A stretch of 64,000 nucleotides of DNA from Nocardioides ochotonae (GTDB lineage: Bacteria > Actinomycetota > Actinomycetes > Propionibacteriales > Nocardioidaceae): contig NZ_CP061769.1 in assembly GCF_011420305.2 (NCBI RefSeq), forward strand, positions 2,343,001 through 2,407,000, in the 5' to 3' direction. Shown one piece after another: positions 53,275-62,706 of the stretch; position 1 is the first letter of the stretch; every line of letters begins with the position of its first letter. Both the position numbers and the translations under genes were made by a program. Under the pieces are notes generated by a model. The model was given only the letters and a program-made list of their open reading frames with translations, made no database searches and was not told the DNA's origin.

Positions 53275-54150
53275 ATGGACCGTGCGCGTGCCGCGAAGCT
53301 GCACCCCGCGTTGACCGACGTGCCCGGCAGCGGCGCGGCCGCGCGACCGGGTGCCCTCCGCCCGCTGCTGCGCGCGACCCACCCGGGACCGGTCGTGGCC
53401 GTGACCATGATCGCGACCCTGCTCGCGGTCGCCGCCGCCAAGCCGGCGGGCACCGTGGTCCTCGTCTGCGCCGCCGTGCTGTGCGGCCAGGTGGGCATCG
53501 GCTGGGGCAACGACCTGGTGGACCTGCGCCGCGACCGGGCGACCGGGCGCCGCGACAAGCCGCTGGCCACCGGCGAGGCCAGCGTCCTCATGGCCCGGGC
53601 CGCGCTGGGGGTGTCGCTGGTCGCCTGCGTGGCGCTGTCGGCGCTGCTCGGCTGGCGTGCCGCCGTGGCGCACCTGGCCTGCGTCGGGCTGGCGCACTCC
53701 TACAACCTCGGCCTCAAGGCGACCGCCTGGTCGTGGCTGCCGTACGCCGGGGCGTTCGGCCTGCTCCCGGCCGTGGCCACCCTGGCGGGGAGCGACCCCG
53801 TGCGAGCTGCTTGGTGGGCGGTGCTCGCCGGTGCCGTCCTCGGCGTCGCCGCACACCTGCTCAATGCCGTACCCGACCTCGACGACGACGCGCGCACCGG
53901 CGTGCGGGGTCTACCCCACCGCCTGGGCGCCACGCGCTGCCGGCTCACGGCGACCGTGCTGCTCGCGGCTGCGACGGCGGTGGCCGTGCTCGGCCCGGCG
54001 GGTGCCCCGGCCGCCTGGTCGCTCGCGGTGCTCGCCGGCGTCGCGGGCCTGGGTGTCGTGGCCCTGGCCGGCTCCGGGCGGTGGCCGTTCCGCGCCGCCA
54101 TGGCCATCGCCCTGCTCGACGTCGTCCTGCTCGTCGGAGCCAGCGCATGA
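53275..54150 (+). CDS. UbiA-family prenyltransferase
   Basis: This 291-residue polytopic protein has the first UbiA Mg-diphosphate motif [20 protein letters not shown] and the second-site region [18 protein letters not shown] (DxxxD-like). Eight or so TM helices lie around them. UbiA enzymes attach an isoprenoid chain to an aromatic acceptor at the membrane. Its partner is probably the product of the type III PKS gene 94 nt downstream. The ATG at 53275 has GGAGGAG before it. Confidence 0.88.
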   Translation: MDRARAAKLHPALTDVPGSGAAARPGALRPLLRATHPGPVVAVTMIATLLAVAAAKPAGTVVLVCAAVLCGQVGIGWGNDLVDLRRDRATGRRDKPLATGEASVLMARAALGVSLVACVALSALLGWRAAVAHLACVGLAHSYNLGLKATAWSWLPYAGAFGLLPAVATLAGSDPVRAAWWAVLAGAVLGVAAHLLNAVPDLDDDARTGVRGLPHRLGATRCRLTATVLLAAATAVAVLGPAGAPAAWSLAVLAGVAGLGVVALAGSGRWPFRAAMAIALLDVVLLVGASA

Positions 54151-54244
54151 GCCCGCCAGCCCCTGCCCCTCCCGTCCTGCCCAGTTCCACCCCGTCCTGC
54201 CCTGCCCCGCCCGCCCCTGTCCCCACCCGGAAGACGAGTCGACC

Positions 54245-55321
54245 ATGCGCGTTCTGAGCGTCCGCGGTGCCCTCCCCGAGCACCGTCACCCCCAGGCGGA
54301 CATCACCGCCTCCTTCATCGACACGATGCTGCCCGCCGGCCTGGACCGCCGGGTCGTGGAGCGCTTCCACGGCAATGCGGGCGTGGCCACCCGCCACACC
54401 GTGCTCCCGCTGGACGGGTACCACGCGCTCGAGGACTTCGGCGCCGCCAACGACGCGTTCATCGCCCACGGCGTCGAGCTCGGGGCCCAGGCGGTGGTGG
54501 ACGCGCTCAAGGCGGTCGGCCTGCACCCGAGCGACGTCGACCTGCTCATCTCCGCGACCGTCACGGGACTGGCCGTCCCCTCCCTGGACGCCCGGGTGGC
54601 GGGGCGGATCGGCATGCGGGAGGACGTCGTACGCATGCCCCTCGTTGGCCTGGGGTGCGTGGCCGGGGCCGCCGGGATCGCGCGCCTGCACGACTACCTG
54701 CTCGGGCACCCCGACGCGGTGGCGGTGCTGATGAGCGTCGAGCTGTGCTCGCTCACCCTCCAGCGCGACGACCCCTCGGTGGCCAACCTGGTCGCGAGCG
54801 GGCTGTTCGGCGACGGGGCCGCCGCGGTGGTCGCCGCCGGCCGGGACCGGGCCGCCGAGCTCGCCTCCGAGGGACACGTCCAGCCCGAGGTGCTGGCCGC
54901 CCGCAGCCGGCTCTACCCCGCCTCCGAGCGGGTGATGGGGTGGGACGTCGGCTCCGGCGGGTTGAAGATCGTGCTCGACGGCGCGGTCCCCGACGTCGTG
55001 CGCCGCTACGTCGGCGACGACACGACCCGGTTCCTCGCCGACCACGGCCTCACCAGCGCCGATATCGAGTGGTACGTCGCGCACCCCGGCGGACCCAAGG
55101 TGCTGGAGGCGCTCCAGGAGGCGCTGGGGGTCGAGCGGGAGGCGCTCCAGGTCACCTGGGACTCGCTGCGCGACATCGGCAACCTCTCCTCGGCCTCCGT
55201 CCTCCACGTGCTGGCCGACACCCTGCGCGACCGCCCGCCCCGCCCGGGGTCCTACGGCCTGCTGCTGGCGATGGGGCCGGGGTTCTGCTCCGAGCTCGTG
55301 CTGATGCGGATGCCGCGATGA
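54245..55321 (+). CDS. Type III polyketide synthase
   Basis: This 358-residue chalcone-synthase-fold enzyme has catalytic Cys138 (LVGLGCVAGAAG), His280 (WYVAHPGGPKVLEAL) and Asn313 (DIGNLSSASVL), plus the GFG-like loop AMGPGFCSELVL near the end. It condenses acyl- and malonyl-CoA into resorcinols, pyrones or naphthols. With a methyltransferase and an FAD enzyme directly downstream it resembles the srsABC phenolic-lipid operon of Streptomyces, so an alkylresorcinol-type product is likely; chain length cannot be read. ATG at 54245 follows a low-complexity C/T-rich leader. Confidence 0.95.
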   Translation: MRVLSVRGALPEHRHPQADITASFIDTMLPAGLDRRVVERFHGNAGVATRHTVLPLDGYHALEDFGAANDAFIAHGVELGAQAVVDALKAVGLHPSDVDLLISATVTGLAVPSLDARVAGRIGMREDVVRMPLVGLGCVAGAAGIARLHDYLLGHPDAVAVLMSVELCSLTLQRDDPSVANLVASGLFGDGAAAVVAAGRDRAAELASEGHVQPEVLAARSRLYPASERVMGWDVGSGGLKIVLDGAVPDVVRRYVGDDTTRFLADHGLTSADIEWYVAHPGGPKVLEALQEALGVEREALQVTWDSLRDIGNLSSASVLHVLADTLRDRPPRPGSYGLLLAMGPGFCSELVLMRMPR

Positions 55322-55842
55322 GCAGCGAGCTGCTCTACACCGCGATCATCCTCGCGGTCGCGCTCGAGCGCGGCGCGGAGGTCGTGGTCTCCCAGCGCAA
55401 CGCCGCCTGGGCCCTCGGGCAGGGCGGCGTGGAGTCCGGACGCGGGCACTACCCGGTCATGGTGGTCCTGCACGCAGGACTGCTGGTCGGCTGCCTGGTC
55501 GAGGTGCACGCCGCCGACCGGAGCTTCTACCCGGTGCTGGGCTGGTCGATGCTGGCGCTCGTGGTGGTCTGCCAGGCGGTCCGCTGGTGGTGCATCACCG
55601 TGCTCGGGCGGCAGTGGAACACCCGGGTGATCGTGGTCCCGCACCTGCCGCTGGTCCAGGCCGGGCCCTACCGGTTCCTGCCGCACCCCAACTACCTCGT
55701 CGTCGTCCTGGAGGGCCTCGCGCTGCCGCTGATCCACGGCGCCTGGGTCACCGCGGTCGTGTTCACCGTCGCCAACGCCGCGCTGCTGAGCATCCGGATC
55801 CGGGTCGAGGACCGCGCGCTGCGGATGGCCACGGCGTCGTGA
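55318..55842 (+). CDS. Isoprenylcysteine carboxyl methyltransferase-like (SrsB-type) methyltransferase
   Basis: This 174-residue membrane enzyme has four or five TM segments. The family C-terminal motif is WNTRVIVVPHLPLVQAGPYR followed by LPHPNYLVVVLEG, with the cofactor-binding RFLPHPNY. In type III PKS operons such proteins O-methylate the phenolic product (SrsB). ATGA overlap with the PKS gene. Confidence 0.9.
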   Translation: MSSELLYTAIILAVALERGAEVVVSQRNAAWALGQGGVESGRGHYPVMVVLHAGLLVGCLVEVHAADRSFYPVLGWSMLALVVVCQAVRWWCITVLGRQWNTRVIVVPHLPLVQAGPYRFLPHPNYLVVVLEGLALPLIHGAWVTAVVFTVANAALLSIRIRVEDRALRMATAS

Positions 55843-56903
55843 GCCGCTCGGTCGACCTGCTGGTGGCCGGCGGCGGACCGGCCGGCCTCGCCACCGCGCT
55901 GCACGCGGCCCGCGCCGGGTGGGACGTCGAGGTCTGGGACCCCCGCCGCGGCACGATCGACAAGGCCTGCGGCGAGGGGCTGATGCCGGGCGCCCTGGCC
56001 GCCCTGCACGAGCTCGGCGTCGATCCGCCCGGTCGCGACCTGCACGGGGTGCGGTACGCCGCGCACGGCCGCGCCGCCACCGCCCACTTCCGCCACGGTC
56101 CCGGCCGCGGGATCCGGCGCACCGCCCTGCACGCGGAGCTGACCCGCGCCGTGCAGGAGGCCGGCGTACGCGTGGAGCAGCGGGCGGTCGGCGCCTTGCG
56201 CCAGGACGCCGACGAGGTGCGCGTCGAGGACGTGCGCGCCCGCTACCTCGTCGCCGCCGACGGCCTGCACTCCCCCGTCCGGCGCCGCCTCGGCCTGGCG
56301 GCTCCCGCTGCCCGCCACGCCCGTTTCGGCCTGCGTCGCCACTTCGCCGTGGCTCCGTGGTCGCCGTACGTCGAGGTGCACTGGGCCTCGCAGGTCGAGG
56401 CCTACGTGACCCCGGTCGGGCACCACCTCGTGTCGGTCGCCGTGCTCGGCGCGTCCAAGGCGGCCTACGACGCCCACCTCGACGCGTTCCCCGAGCTGCG
56501 CAGCCGCCTCGAGGGCGCCGCGCCGGCCAGCCAGGTCCGCGGCGCCGGGCCGCTGCGCCAGGGCGCACGCCGTCGGGTCGCCGGGCGGGTGCTGCTCGTC
56601 GGCGACGCCGCAGGCTATGTCGACGCCCTCACCGGCGAGGGGCTGGCGCTCGGCTTCGCCCAGGCGCAGGCAGCGGTCACGGCGCTGCTGGCCGGGGACC
56701 CGCAGCGCTACGAGCGGGACTGGGTGCTGCTGACCCGCCGCTACCGCTGGCTCACCGCGGGCCTGCTCGCGGGCACCCGGCTGCGCCCGCTGCGCCGCGC
56801 CATCGTGCCCGCCGCACTCGCCCTGCCCCGGATCTTCGACGGCGCGGTCAACGAGCTCGCCCGGCCGGTGGGGCCGCTCACCACGGCGGCCGGGTCCGCC
56901 TGA
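55839..56903 (+). CDS. FAD-dependent oxidoreductase (SrsC/geranylgeranyl-reductase-like)
   Basis: This 354-residue flavoprotein has N-terminal dinucleotide motif LLVAGGGPAGLATALHAARA, a mid-chain DG motif (YLVAADGLHSPVRRRLGL) and FAD-ribityl motif VLLVGDAAGYVDALTGEGLA. In the srs-type pathway the third enzyme hydroxylates the methylated resorcinol to a quinone/hydroquinone; a reductase acting on a prenyl chain is the alternative. GTG at 55839 overlaps the preceding stop (GTGA). Confidence 0.88.
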   Translation: MSRSVDLLVAGGGPAGLATALHAARAGWDVEVWDPRRGTIDKACGEGLMPGALAALHELGVDPPGRDLHGVRYAAHGRAATAHFRHGPGRGIRRTALHAELTRAVQEAGVRVEQRAVGALRQDADEVRVEDVRARYLVAADGLHSPVRRRLGLAAPAARHARFGLRRHFAVAPWSPYVEVHWASQVEAYVTPVGHHLVSVAVLGASKAAYDAHLDAFPELRSRLEGAAPASQVRGAGPLRQGARRRVAGRVLLVGDAAGYVDALTGEGLALGFAQAQAAVTALLAGDPQRYERDWVLLTRRYRWLTAGLLAGTRLRPLRRAIVPAALALPRIFDGAVNELARPVGPLTTAAGSA

Positions 56904-56918
56904 GCCCCGGCCGGGCTC
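56902..56918 (+). terminator. Short hairpin at the end of the PKS operon
   Basis: GAGCCC and GGGCTC arms (6 bp) with a 5-nt loop start at the stop codon of the FAD enzyme. The gene at 57022 converges on it. Weak but correctly placed. Confidence 0.4.
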
Positions 56919-57021
56919 GACCGGATCCAGACCCGAGGCGAGGACGGGTACGGCGAGACGAAGGCGGCCGAGTACACACCGGACTTCGCGGACCCCTGGC
57001 CGGCCCGCTGGGCCCCGCCGG

Positions 57022-57843
57022 TCACGGACGCTCGTCGTCGACCAGCGAGCCGGTGTCCAACGCCACCACGTCGCCTCGTGCGACCGTGCGGACCCGGGTC
57101 GGCAGCCGGCGACGGGCGCACTCGTCGGTGAAGTCCGAGAGCGGCGAGCGGAAGACCGTGTAGTCGTCGTAGTGGATCGGCACGGTCACGGCGGGCTCCA
57201 GCAGCTCGACCAGATCGGCTCCCTGGCGCCCGTCCATGGTCACCAGGAGGCCGAGCACCCGGGTGCCGCCGAGGTGGACCGCCGCGGCGTCCAGCGGGCC
57301 GGTCCGCTGGGTGACCTCGCGCAGCCACGGCCGGTAGAGCGTGTCCCCGCTCAGGTAGAGCCGGAACTCCTCCCCGGCCGGGTCGACGAGGTGCAGCACG
57401 CTGCCCATCACCGAGGGCAGCAGCGGGCGGGCCAGCAGCGGGGCATGGGTGCCAGGCACCGCCGTCACGGTGAGCGACCACCCGTCGCGCTCGTGGCGCG
57501 AGCTGGTCCAGGTGTCCAGCGGCTGCGCCTGGCGGAAGCCCCACCGGCTCAGCCGGCGCGCGGCCGCGTGGGTCGTCAGGATCGGCAGGTGCCGGTCCAG
57601 CTCGGCGCGCGCCACCCGGTCGAAGTGGTCGCCGTGCAGGTGCGAGAGCACCAGCAGGTCGATCGGCGGGAGGTCGCCCGGTTGCAGGGAGGGCTCCGTG
57701 CGGCGCCGGGAGAACAACCCCTTGCCCAGGTACGCGCGCTGCCCGCGGTGCAGGAAGTTGGGATCGGTGAGCACCGTGAACGGCCCGAGCCGCAGGATCG
57801 TGGTGGCCGTGCCGACGAACTCCAGGCTCGCCGCGGTGGTCAT
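57022..57843 (-). CDS. MBL-fold metallo-hydrolase (UlaG-like)
   Basis: This 273-residue protein has the core motif LVLSHLHGDHFDRVA (HxHxDH), YLSGDTLYRPWL (Asp ligand) and VPIHYDDYTVFRSP (late His). It also has the TATTILRLGPFTVLTDPNFL start of the UlaG/RomA-like group. Likely a hydrolase of an unknown ester, lactone or phosphodiester. ATG at 57843. Confidence 0.88.
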   Translation of the reverse strand: MTTAASLEFVGTATTILRLGPFTVLTDPNFLHRGQRAYLGKGLFSRRRTEPSLQPGDLPPIDLLVLSHLHGDHFDRVARAELDRHLPILTTHAAARRLSRWGFRQAQPLDTWTSSRHERDGWSLTVTAVPGTHAPLLARPLLPSVMGSVLHLVDPAGEEFRLYLSGDTLYRPWLREVTQRTGPLDAAAVHLGGTRVLGLLVTMDGRQGADLVELLEPAVTVPIHYDDYTVFRSPLSDFTDECARRRLPTRVRTVARGDVVALDTGSLVDDERP

Positions 57844-58128
57844 CAGCGTCCCCCGCGCGGGTCGGTCACGGCTCGTGCCGCACGGAACGCCGGCGGCGGG
57901 GCGGGGTGTCGGTGCGCCATGAGCCCCGGTGTCCCGAATGCCGCTCCCCCATGACCCAGACCGCATGACCCGCCTCGTGACTCGGTCCCCGGCGCCCGGG
58001 GCAGGGCTACGTTGGCGGGAGGGACAACCCCTCCGGGTGGGCTTCGCAGCACCTCACGAGGTCACCGGGATCGTGTCCCCGGCGGCGGGTGCTCCCGCCA
58101 CCAACCCGGTCGAAGCTGGGAGACCACC

Positions 58129-58302
58129 GTGCTCACGCTGCTCGTGATCGTCACCGCGCTGGCCGGGGCCAGCCTGATCGTGAACCTCCTCCTGCCGCTG
58201 CTCGACGACGTACGCCGGCGGCGGCGCTCGGTGCGTGCGCGGATGGCCCGGCTGATCACCCGCGGCACGTGGTGGGCGAACGACAGTCACAAAGCCCGGT
58301 AG
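58129..58302 (+). CDS. Small single-TM protein
   Basis: The 57-residue frame from the GTG at 58129 has one hydrophobic helix (LTLLVIVTALAGASLIVNLL), then a very basic tail (RRRRRSVRARMARLITRG). GGGAG lies upstream. Plausible small membrane protein, no family. Confidence 0.5.
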   Translation: MLTLLVIVTALAGASLIVNLLLPLLDDVRRRRRSVRARMARLITRGTWWANDSHKAR

Positions 58303-58340
58303 CCGTGCCCGGTAGCCGAGGGCCGGCCGGCCCTACCGCG

Positions 58341-59222
58341 TCAGCGCAGCTCCTCGAGGACGCCCGGCACCGCCCCGGGGAGGGCCCGCGCGAGGTAGCC
58401 GACCTGACCGACTGCGCTCGCCAGCCGCTCCCCCGCACGCGCGTGGAGATAGGCCCCCCACACCGCTGCCTTCGCCGGCTCCTCGCCACGGGCCAGGAGC
58501 CCGGCGACGATGCCGGCCTGCACGTCGCCGGAGCCGGAGACCCCGAGGCCCGGGCCGCCGCCGGCGACCGCCCAGGTCTGCCCGTCCGGCGCCGCGACAT
58601 GCTTGGTGGCCGCGCCCGCGAGGACGACCGCCTGGCAGCGGGCCGCCAGCTCGCGTGCGGCATCGAGGAGCGCCTCGTCCCCGTCGAGCTCGTCGCGACC
58701 GAGCATCCGGGCGAGCTCGACCGGGTTGGCCGTGACCACCGCTCGTCCCGCCAGGTGGCGCAGCCCGTCCGGGTTCTCGGTGAGGTAGGCAGTGCCGAGC
58801 GCGTCGATCACCACCGGGCACTGCACGCGCGGCAGCACGCCGGCGAGCAGCGTCGCCGCATGGGCGGGGTCGCTGAGCCCGGGCCCGGCGAGCAGCACGT
58901 CGGCGGCCTCCGTGCGGTCGACGACGCGCTCCACGCATCCAAACCCGATGTCGCCCTCGTCGTCCTCGGCCAGGTCGAGGACCTGCGCCTCCGGGACCGC
59001 GACCCCGAGGGCGGCCGACACGCTGGCCACGGTGGCCAGGGCCAGCTTGCCCGCCCCGGCCCGCAGCGCCGCCTCGCCCGCCAGCCGCAGCGCGCCGGGG
59101 GTGGTCCGGCCGCCGCCGAGCACGAGCAGCTCGCCGCGCGCGGCCTTGGAGCTGCCCGGCTCGGCCAGCGGCCAGTCGCGCAGCGCCGCGGGGGTGACGA
59201 CCAAGGGCGCGGGTGCGTTCAT
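58341..59222 (-). CDS. nnrD: ADP/ATP-dependent NAD(P)H-hydrate dehydratase
   Basis: This 293-residue ribokinase-fold enzyme repairs hydrated NAD(P)H. Motifs: GELLVLGGGRTTPGALRLAG at the N-terminus, ADVLLAGPGLSD, VVTANPVELARMLG and the anion-hole/catalytic GVSGSGDVQAGIVAGLLARG near the C-terminus. It stands alone, without the NnrE epimerase domain often fused in front. ATGA overlap with the preceding phosphatase gene. Confidence 0.9.
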   Translation of the reverse strand: MNAPAPLVVTPAALRDWPLAEPGSSKAARGELLVLGGGRTTPGALRLAGEAALRAGAGKLALATVASVSAALGVAVPEAQVLDLAEDDEGDIGFGCVERVVDRTEAADVLLAGPGLSDPAHAATLLAGVLPRVQCPVVIDALGTAYLTENPDGLRHLAGRAVVTANPVELARMLGRDELDGDEALLDAARELAARCQAVVLAGAATKHVAAPDGQTWAVAGGGPGLGVSGSGDVQAGIVAGLLARGEEPAKAAVWGAYLHARAGERLASAVGQVGYLARALPGAVPGVLEELR

Positions 59223-59947
59223 CGCGAGTCCTCCTCGGTGACGGCCGCGTCGGACCGCTCCACGGCACGGGTGTCGGCGAACGCGTCGAGCGCGTACCCC
59301 TGCTCGACATGTCGGTAGCGGGTCATCGAGGCGTTGGGGATGTCGACGTCGCCGTCGAGCGCCAGCAGGTCGGGTTCGCCGATCCCCTCCAGCACGTAGC
59401 GGAAGGTCATGATCACCGCCTGGTGGCTGAACATCCAGATCCGCTCCCCGTCGTACCCGTGGCGCAGGTCGGCCAGCAGGCCACGCACCCGCAGCGCGAC
59501 GTCGGCCCAGCTCTCCCCGCTCGGCGGCTGGTAGTAGAACTTCCCCAGCCGGCTGCGCCGGGCGGCCTCCTCCGGGTGGCGCGCCCGGATCCCTCGCCCG
59601 GTCAGCCCGTCGAGGGCGCCGAGGTCGCGCTCGCGCAGGCGCTCGTCGAAGGACACCGGAAGACCCGCCCGCGCGGCCGCCACCTCCGCCGTCTGCGCCG
59701 CGCGGCGGTACGGCGAGCTGATCACCAGGGTCGGCCGGAGTTCCTCGGGCGCGTCGCTCATCCAGCGCCCGAGCGCCTCCGCCTGCTCACGACCGGTCTC
59801 GGACAGCTCGACGTCCGCGTCACGCACCGTGAGCTCCAGCTCCTCGGCACCTGCCTCGCGCGCCGCCCGGTCCGCCTGGTTGCCGACGCTCTCACCGTGA
59901 CGGACGAGGGTGAGCACGTGAGGTCCGCTGAGCCATCGAGGATGCAC
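59219..59947 (-). CDS. Histidine phosphatase family protein
   Basis: This protein of ~242 residues has the RHG signature LTLVRHGESVGNQAD, LSETGREQAEALG and VISSPYRRAAQTAE. The acid/base Glu is in FDERLRERDLG, and the second His in WMFSHQAVIMTFRYVL. It is a phosphoglycerate-mutase-like phosphatase of unknown substrate. GTG at 59947 is chosen; an ATG at 60007 would overlap the DUF4383 gene. Coupled to nnrD by ATGA. Confidence 0.85.
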   Translation of the reverse strand: MHPRWLSGPHVLTLVRHGESVGNQADRAAREAGAEELELTVRDADVELSETGREQAEALGRWMSDAPEELRPTLVISSPYRRAAQTAEVAAARAGLPVSFDERLRERDLGALDGLTGRGIRARHPEEAARRSRLGKFYYQPPSGESWADVALRVRGLLADLRHGYDGERIWMFSHQAVIMTFRYVLEGIGEPDLLALDGDVDIPNASMTRYRHVEQGYALDAFADTRAVERSDAAVTEEDSR

Positions 59948-59978
59948 GTGCGCCCCGTACCCCGCACGACGCGATTGC

Positions 59979-60491
59979 TCACATGGCCGTCTGGCTGCCG
60001 ATGCCACCCCGGACCACGCGCAGGCCCACCAGGCCCATCACGACCATCGCCACGCCGAGCACCAGGTGCAGCCAGTTGTCCGCGGAGTTCAGCGGCACGA
60101 AGTTCGCGTCGCCGTGGTGGTCGATGACCAGGCCGTAGACCCAGAGCCCGAGGTAGGCCACACCGCCGACGAGGAGGTACCCGGCCGCGTGGATGCCGCG
60201 GCGAGACAAGGCGATCCCGGCGACGCCGAAGAGCAGGTGCAGCAGGTTGTGCAGCACCGAGACCTGGAAGACCCCCAGCAGCTCGGCGCCGCTGTGATGG
60301 CCGGCGAACTCCAGGTCGCCGACGTTGGTCGTGACGCCCGGGACGAAGCCCAGCACGCCCACCACCAGGAACAGCGCCCCGGTGCCGAGCGCCATCGTGC
60401 GGGCGAGGCGCTCACCGGGCGAGGGCGCCGCGATGCCGCGATGGGGACTGGGCTCCTGCGGCTGCGCGCGGCCGGGTGTCTGCTCGGTCAT
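59979..60491 (-). CDS. DUF4383 membrane protein
   Basis: This 170-residue protein has four TM segments. Diagnostic sequence: LGVFQVSVLHNLLHLLFGVA and NSADNWLHLVLGVAMVVMG, the paired N-x-x-H-L motifs of DUF4383. AGGAGG lies 6 nt before the ATG at 60491. Function unknown. Confidence 0.92.
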   Translation of the reverse strand: MTEQTPGRAQPQEPSPHRGIAAPSPGERLARTMALGTGALFLVVGVLGFVPGVTTNVGDLEFAGHHSGAELLGVFQVSVLHNLLHLLFGVAGIALSRRGIHAAGYLLVGGVAYLGLWVYGLVIDHHGDANFVPLNSADNWLHLVLGVAMVVMGLVGLRVVRGGIGSQTAM

Positions 60492-60790
60492 GAGTTCCTC
60501 CTGAGATCGCGAGAGCCGGGGCCCGATGCCCTGCTCGGTAGGTGAGCTGTATCCCCCGCCGTGGGTCACGAAGCACCTCCGAAGGCAGGAAATAGGGGCC
60601 CAGGCGGAGCGCTGCGGACCCCGCTTCCGGGCGCCGTGTCGAGTCCCGAAAGACCCTTGCGTTTTCCGCTCCGATGGGCACAGCGTGAGGTACGCCATGC
60701 ACGAGGGCGTCCGGCGGGAAGGCACCTCCGGACACACGCTGGACCTGCCGTATCGTGCGGCGCTCCGCTGCTCACGAGGAGGTGGTCGCT

Positions 60791-61081
60791 GTGGCGACCG
60801 ATTACGACGCACCACGCAACCGGCCCGAGGACGAGCCGGAGGCCGATTCGATCGAGGCCCTGCGGGGCAATCCGACCGAGAAGCAGTCGCCCAAGGTCGA
60901 CGTCGACGAGGACACCGAGGGCGACTCCTTCGAGCTTCCCGGCGCCGATCTGTCCCACGAGGAGCTCCACATCGTGGTGACTCCGCGCCAGGACGACGAG
61001 TTCATGTGCTCGCGCTGCTTCCTGCTCCACGGCCCCTCGATGCGGGTGCCGGGCACCGACCACTGCCGCGACTGCGACTGA
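60791..61081 (+). CDS. DUF4193 family protein
   Basis: The 96-residue protein from the GTG at 60791 begins ATDYDAPRNRPEDEPEADSI, the family start, and is very acidic. It ends with a four-Cys zinc-binding pattern (CSRCFLLHG ... CRDCD). DUF4193 proteins are near-universal small actinobacterial proteins of unknown role. AGGAGG upstream supports the start. Confidence 0.92.
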   Translation: MATDYDAPRNRPEDEPEADSIEALRGNPTEKQSPKVDVDEDTEGDSFELPGADLSHEELHIVVTPRQDDEFMCSRCFLLHGPSMRVPGTDHCRDCD

Positions 61082-61092
61082 GTCGAGCCCTC

Positions 61093-61126
61093 GGCTCGCT
61101 GCCTGCCGACACGGCAGTAGCGAGCC
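61093..61126 (+). terminator. Terminator of DUF4193 gene
   Basis: The outer stem GGCTCGCT/AGCGAGCC and inner CTGCCG-type pairs (TGCCGACACGGCA) form a long hairpin 12 nt after the stop codon. Confidence 0.75.
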
Positions 61127-61228
61127 TCTGAGTCCCGGGCGGTAGTCCGTGACGTAGGCGCCTGTGCAGGACACCTCCACAGGCCCGTACGACACGGACT
61201 ACCCCAGGCTCACCCCTCGGGCGGCGGC

Positions 61229-61621
61229 TCAGACCCCGGCCCGGGCCCTCGTGGGCCAGACCAGGTAGCGGTAGGCCACGAAGTTCACGACCACCGTGAT
61301 TCCCGTGGCGAGCAGCTTGGCGAGCGGTGCCGGGCCGAGCGCGAGGAGCAGGTGGATCAACACCGGCTGGAGCACCCACATGCTCACGCCGGTCGTGGCC
61401 AGGAACCGCGCCGCGTCGCGCCAGCGCAGTCGACCGGCCTTGAAGACCAGCAGACCGTTGACGGTGAAGCTGAAGGCCATGCCCGCGCTCGTGGAGATCA
61501 GGTTGGCCAGCACGATGCCGAGGTGCTCGTGCAGCAGCGTGAACAGCACGACGTCGATCGCGGTGTTGACCACGCCGACCGCGGCGAAGCGCACCGCCGA
61601 GGAGTCCAGCAACGCGCGCAC
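61229..61621 (-). CDS. GtrA-family membrane protein
   Basis: This 130-residue protein has four TM helices. The GtrA pattern is RFAAVGVVNTAIDVVLFTLL, then LISTSAGMAFSFTVNGLLVF and VNFVAYRYLVWP. GtrA proteins are thought to flip lipid-linked sugars. GTG at 61621, 8 nt after the glycosyltransferase stop. Confidence 0.88.
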   Translation of the reverse strand: MRALLDSSAVRFAAVGVVNTAIDVVLFTLLHEHLGIVLANLISTSAGMAFSFTVNGLLVFKAGRLRWRDAARFLATTGVSMWVLQPVLIHLLLALGPAPLAKLLATGITVVVNFVAYRYLVWPTRARAGV

Positions 61622-61629
61622 CCGAGCCT

Positions 61630-62676
61630 TCAGCGCAGGCTCCCGCTCGTGGTCTCGCCGGCCAGCTCCGCGCCCGCGGCACGGACGTCGACGCCCAGGC
61701 CGCGGGTGACGGGCGTGCGGTGCGCTCCCCGCGCCTGGAGGGCGACCGAGTAGAGCGGACGGTCCTGGATCTCGACATATACCCGACCGAGGTAGGAGCC
61801 GATGACGCCCATCATGATCAGCTGGAGGCCGCTGAGCAGGAACATGCCGACCCCGAGGAAGGCCCACCCGGGGACCGCGCTGTCCGGGGTGAGCAGACGC
61901 ACCGCGAGCACGTAGACGGCGAGCAGCAAGCTGATCCCGGAGATCAGGTAGCCCAGGCGCGAGATCATCCGCAGCGGCGTCGTGGAGAACCCGAAGATCC
62001 CGCTCGCGGCGAAGGCCACCATCTTCTTCCACGGGTAGCCCGAGGTGCCGGCGAAGCGCGAGTCGCGGTCGAACAGCAGCGCCTCCTGGCGGAACCCGAC
62101 GTGCGCCACGATCCCGCGCAGGAAGCGCTCGTGCTCGCGGTAGCGGTTCACCTCCGCCACCACGCGGCGGTCCATCAGCCGGAAGTCGCCGGTGTTGCGC
62201 GGGATGTCGATCGAGGCCAGCCGGGCCAGCAGCCAGTAGAAGAGGTACGCCGTGAGCCGCTTGAAGCGGGTGTCCTTGCGGGTGCGGCGCTGGGCGTAGA
62301 CGACATCGACGCCGCGCTCCCAGACCTCGATCATCTCCAGGCTCACCCGGGGCGGGTCCTGGAGGTCGGTGTCCATCACGATCACGGCGTCGGCGTCCTC
62401 GGCCTGGTCCAGCCCGGCCGTCACCGCGATCTGGTGGCCGAAGTTGCGGGAGAACCCCAGGACGCTCACTCGCGGATCGCGCTCACGCAGCTCGAGCAGC
62501 CGCTCGAGCGAGGCGTCGCGACTGCCGTCGTCGACGTAGAGGAACTCGAAATCGAGGTCGGGCCGGGCGTCCGTCGCCTCGATCAGCGCGGTGTGGAACG
62601 CACCGATGTTGGCCTCCTCGTTGAAGACCGGCAGGACGTAGGTCACCGCTGGACGGGTGTGCGAGGTGGGGCCCAT
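61630..62676 (-). CDS. GtrB-like family 2 glycosyltransferase
   Basis: This 348-residue protein has a GT-A domain (TYVLPVFNEEANIGAF, FLYVDDGSRDASLERL, VIVMDTDLQDPP with the DxD-type site). Two C-terminal TM helices follow (LISGISLLLAVYVLAV, FLGVGMFLLSGLQLIMMGVI). This is the polyprenyl-phosphate glycosyltransferase plan of GtrB/DPMS enzymes. With GtrA next to it, it should supply a lipid-linked sugar for envelope glycosylation. Confidence 0.93.
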   Translation of the reverse strand: MGPTSHTRPAVTYVLPVFNEEANIGAFHTALIEATDARPDLDFEFLYVDDGSRDASLERLLELRERDPRVSVLGFSRNFGHQIAVTAGLDQAEDADAVIVMDTDLQDPPRVSLEMIEVWERGVDVVYAQRRTRKDTRFKRLTAYLFYWLLARLASIDIPRNTGDFRLMDRRVVAEVNRYREHERFLRGIVAHVGFRQEALLFDRDSRFAGTSGYPWKKMVAFAASGIFGFSTTPLRMISRLGYLISGISLLLAVYVLAVRLLTPDSAVPGWAFLGVGMFLLSGLQLIMMGVIGSYLGRVYVEIQDRPLYSVALQARGAHRTPVTRGLGVDVRAAGAELAGETTSGSLR

Positions 62677-62706
62677 GGTGCACGAGTCTAGGGAAGAAGA
62701 GCCCTC

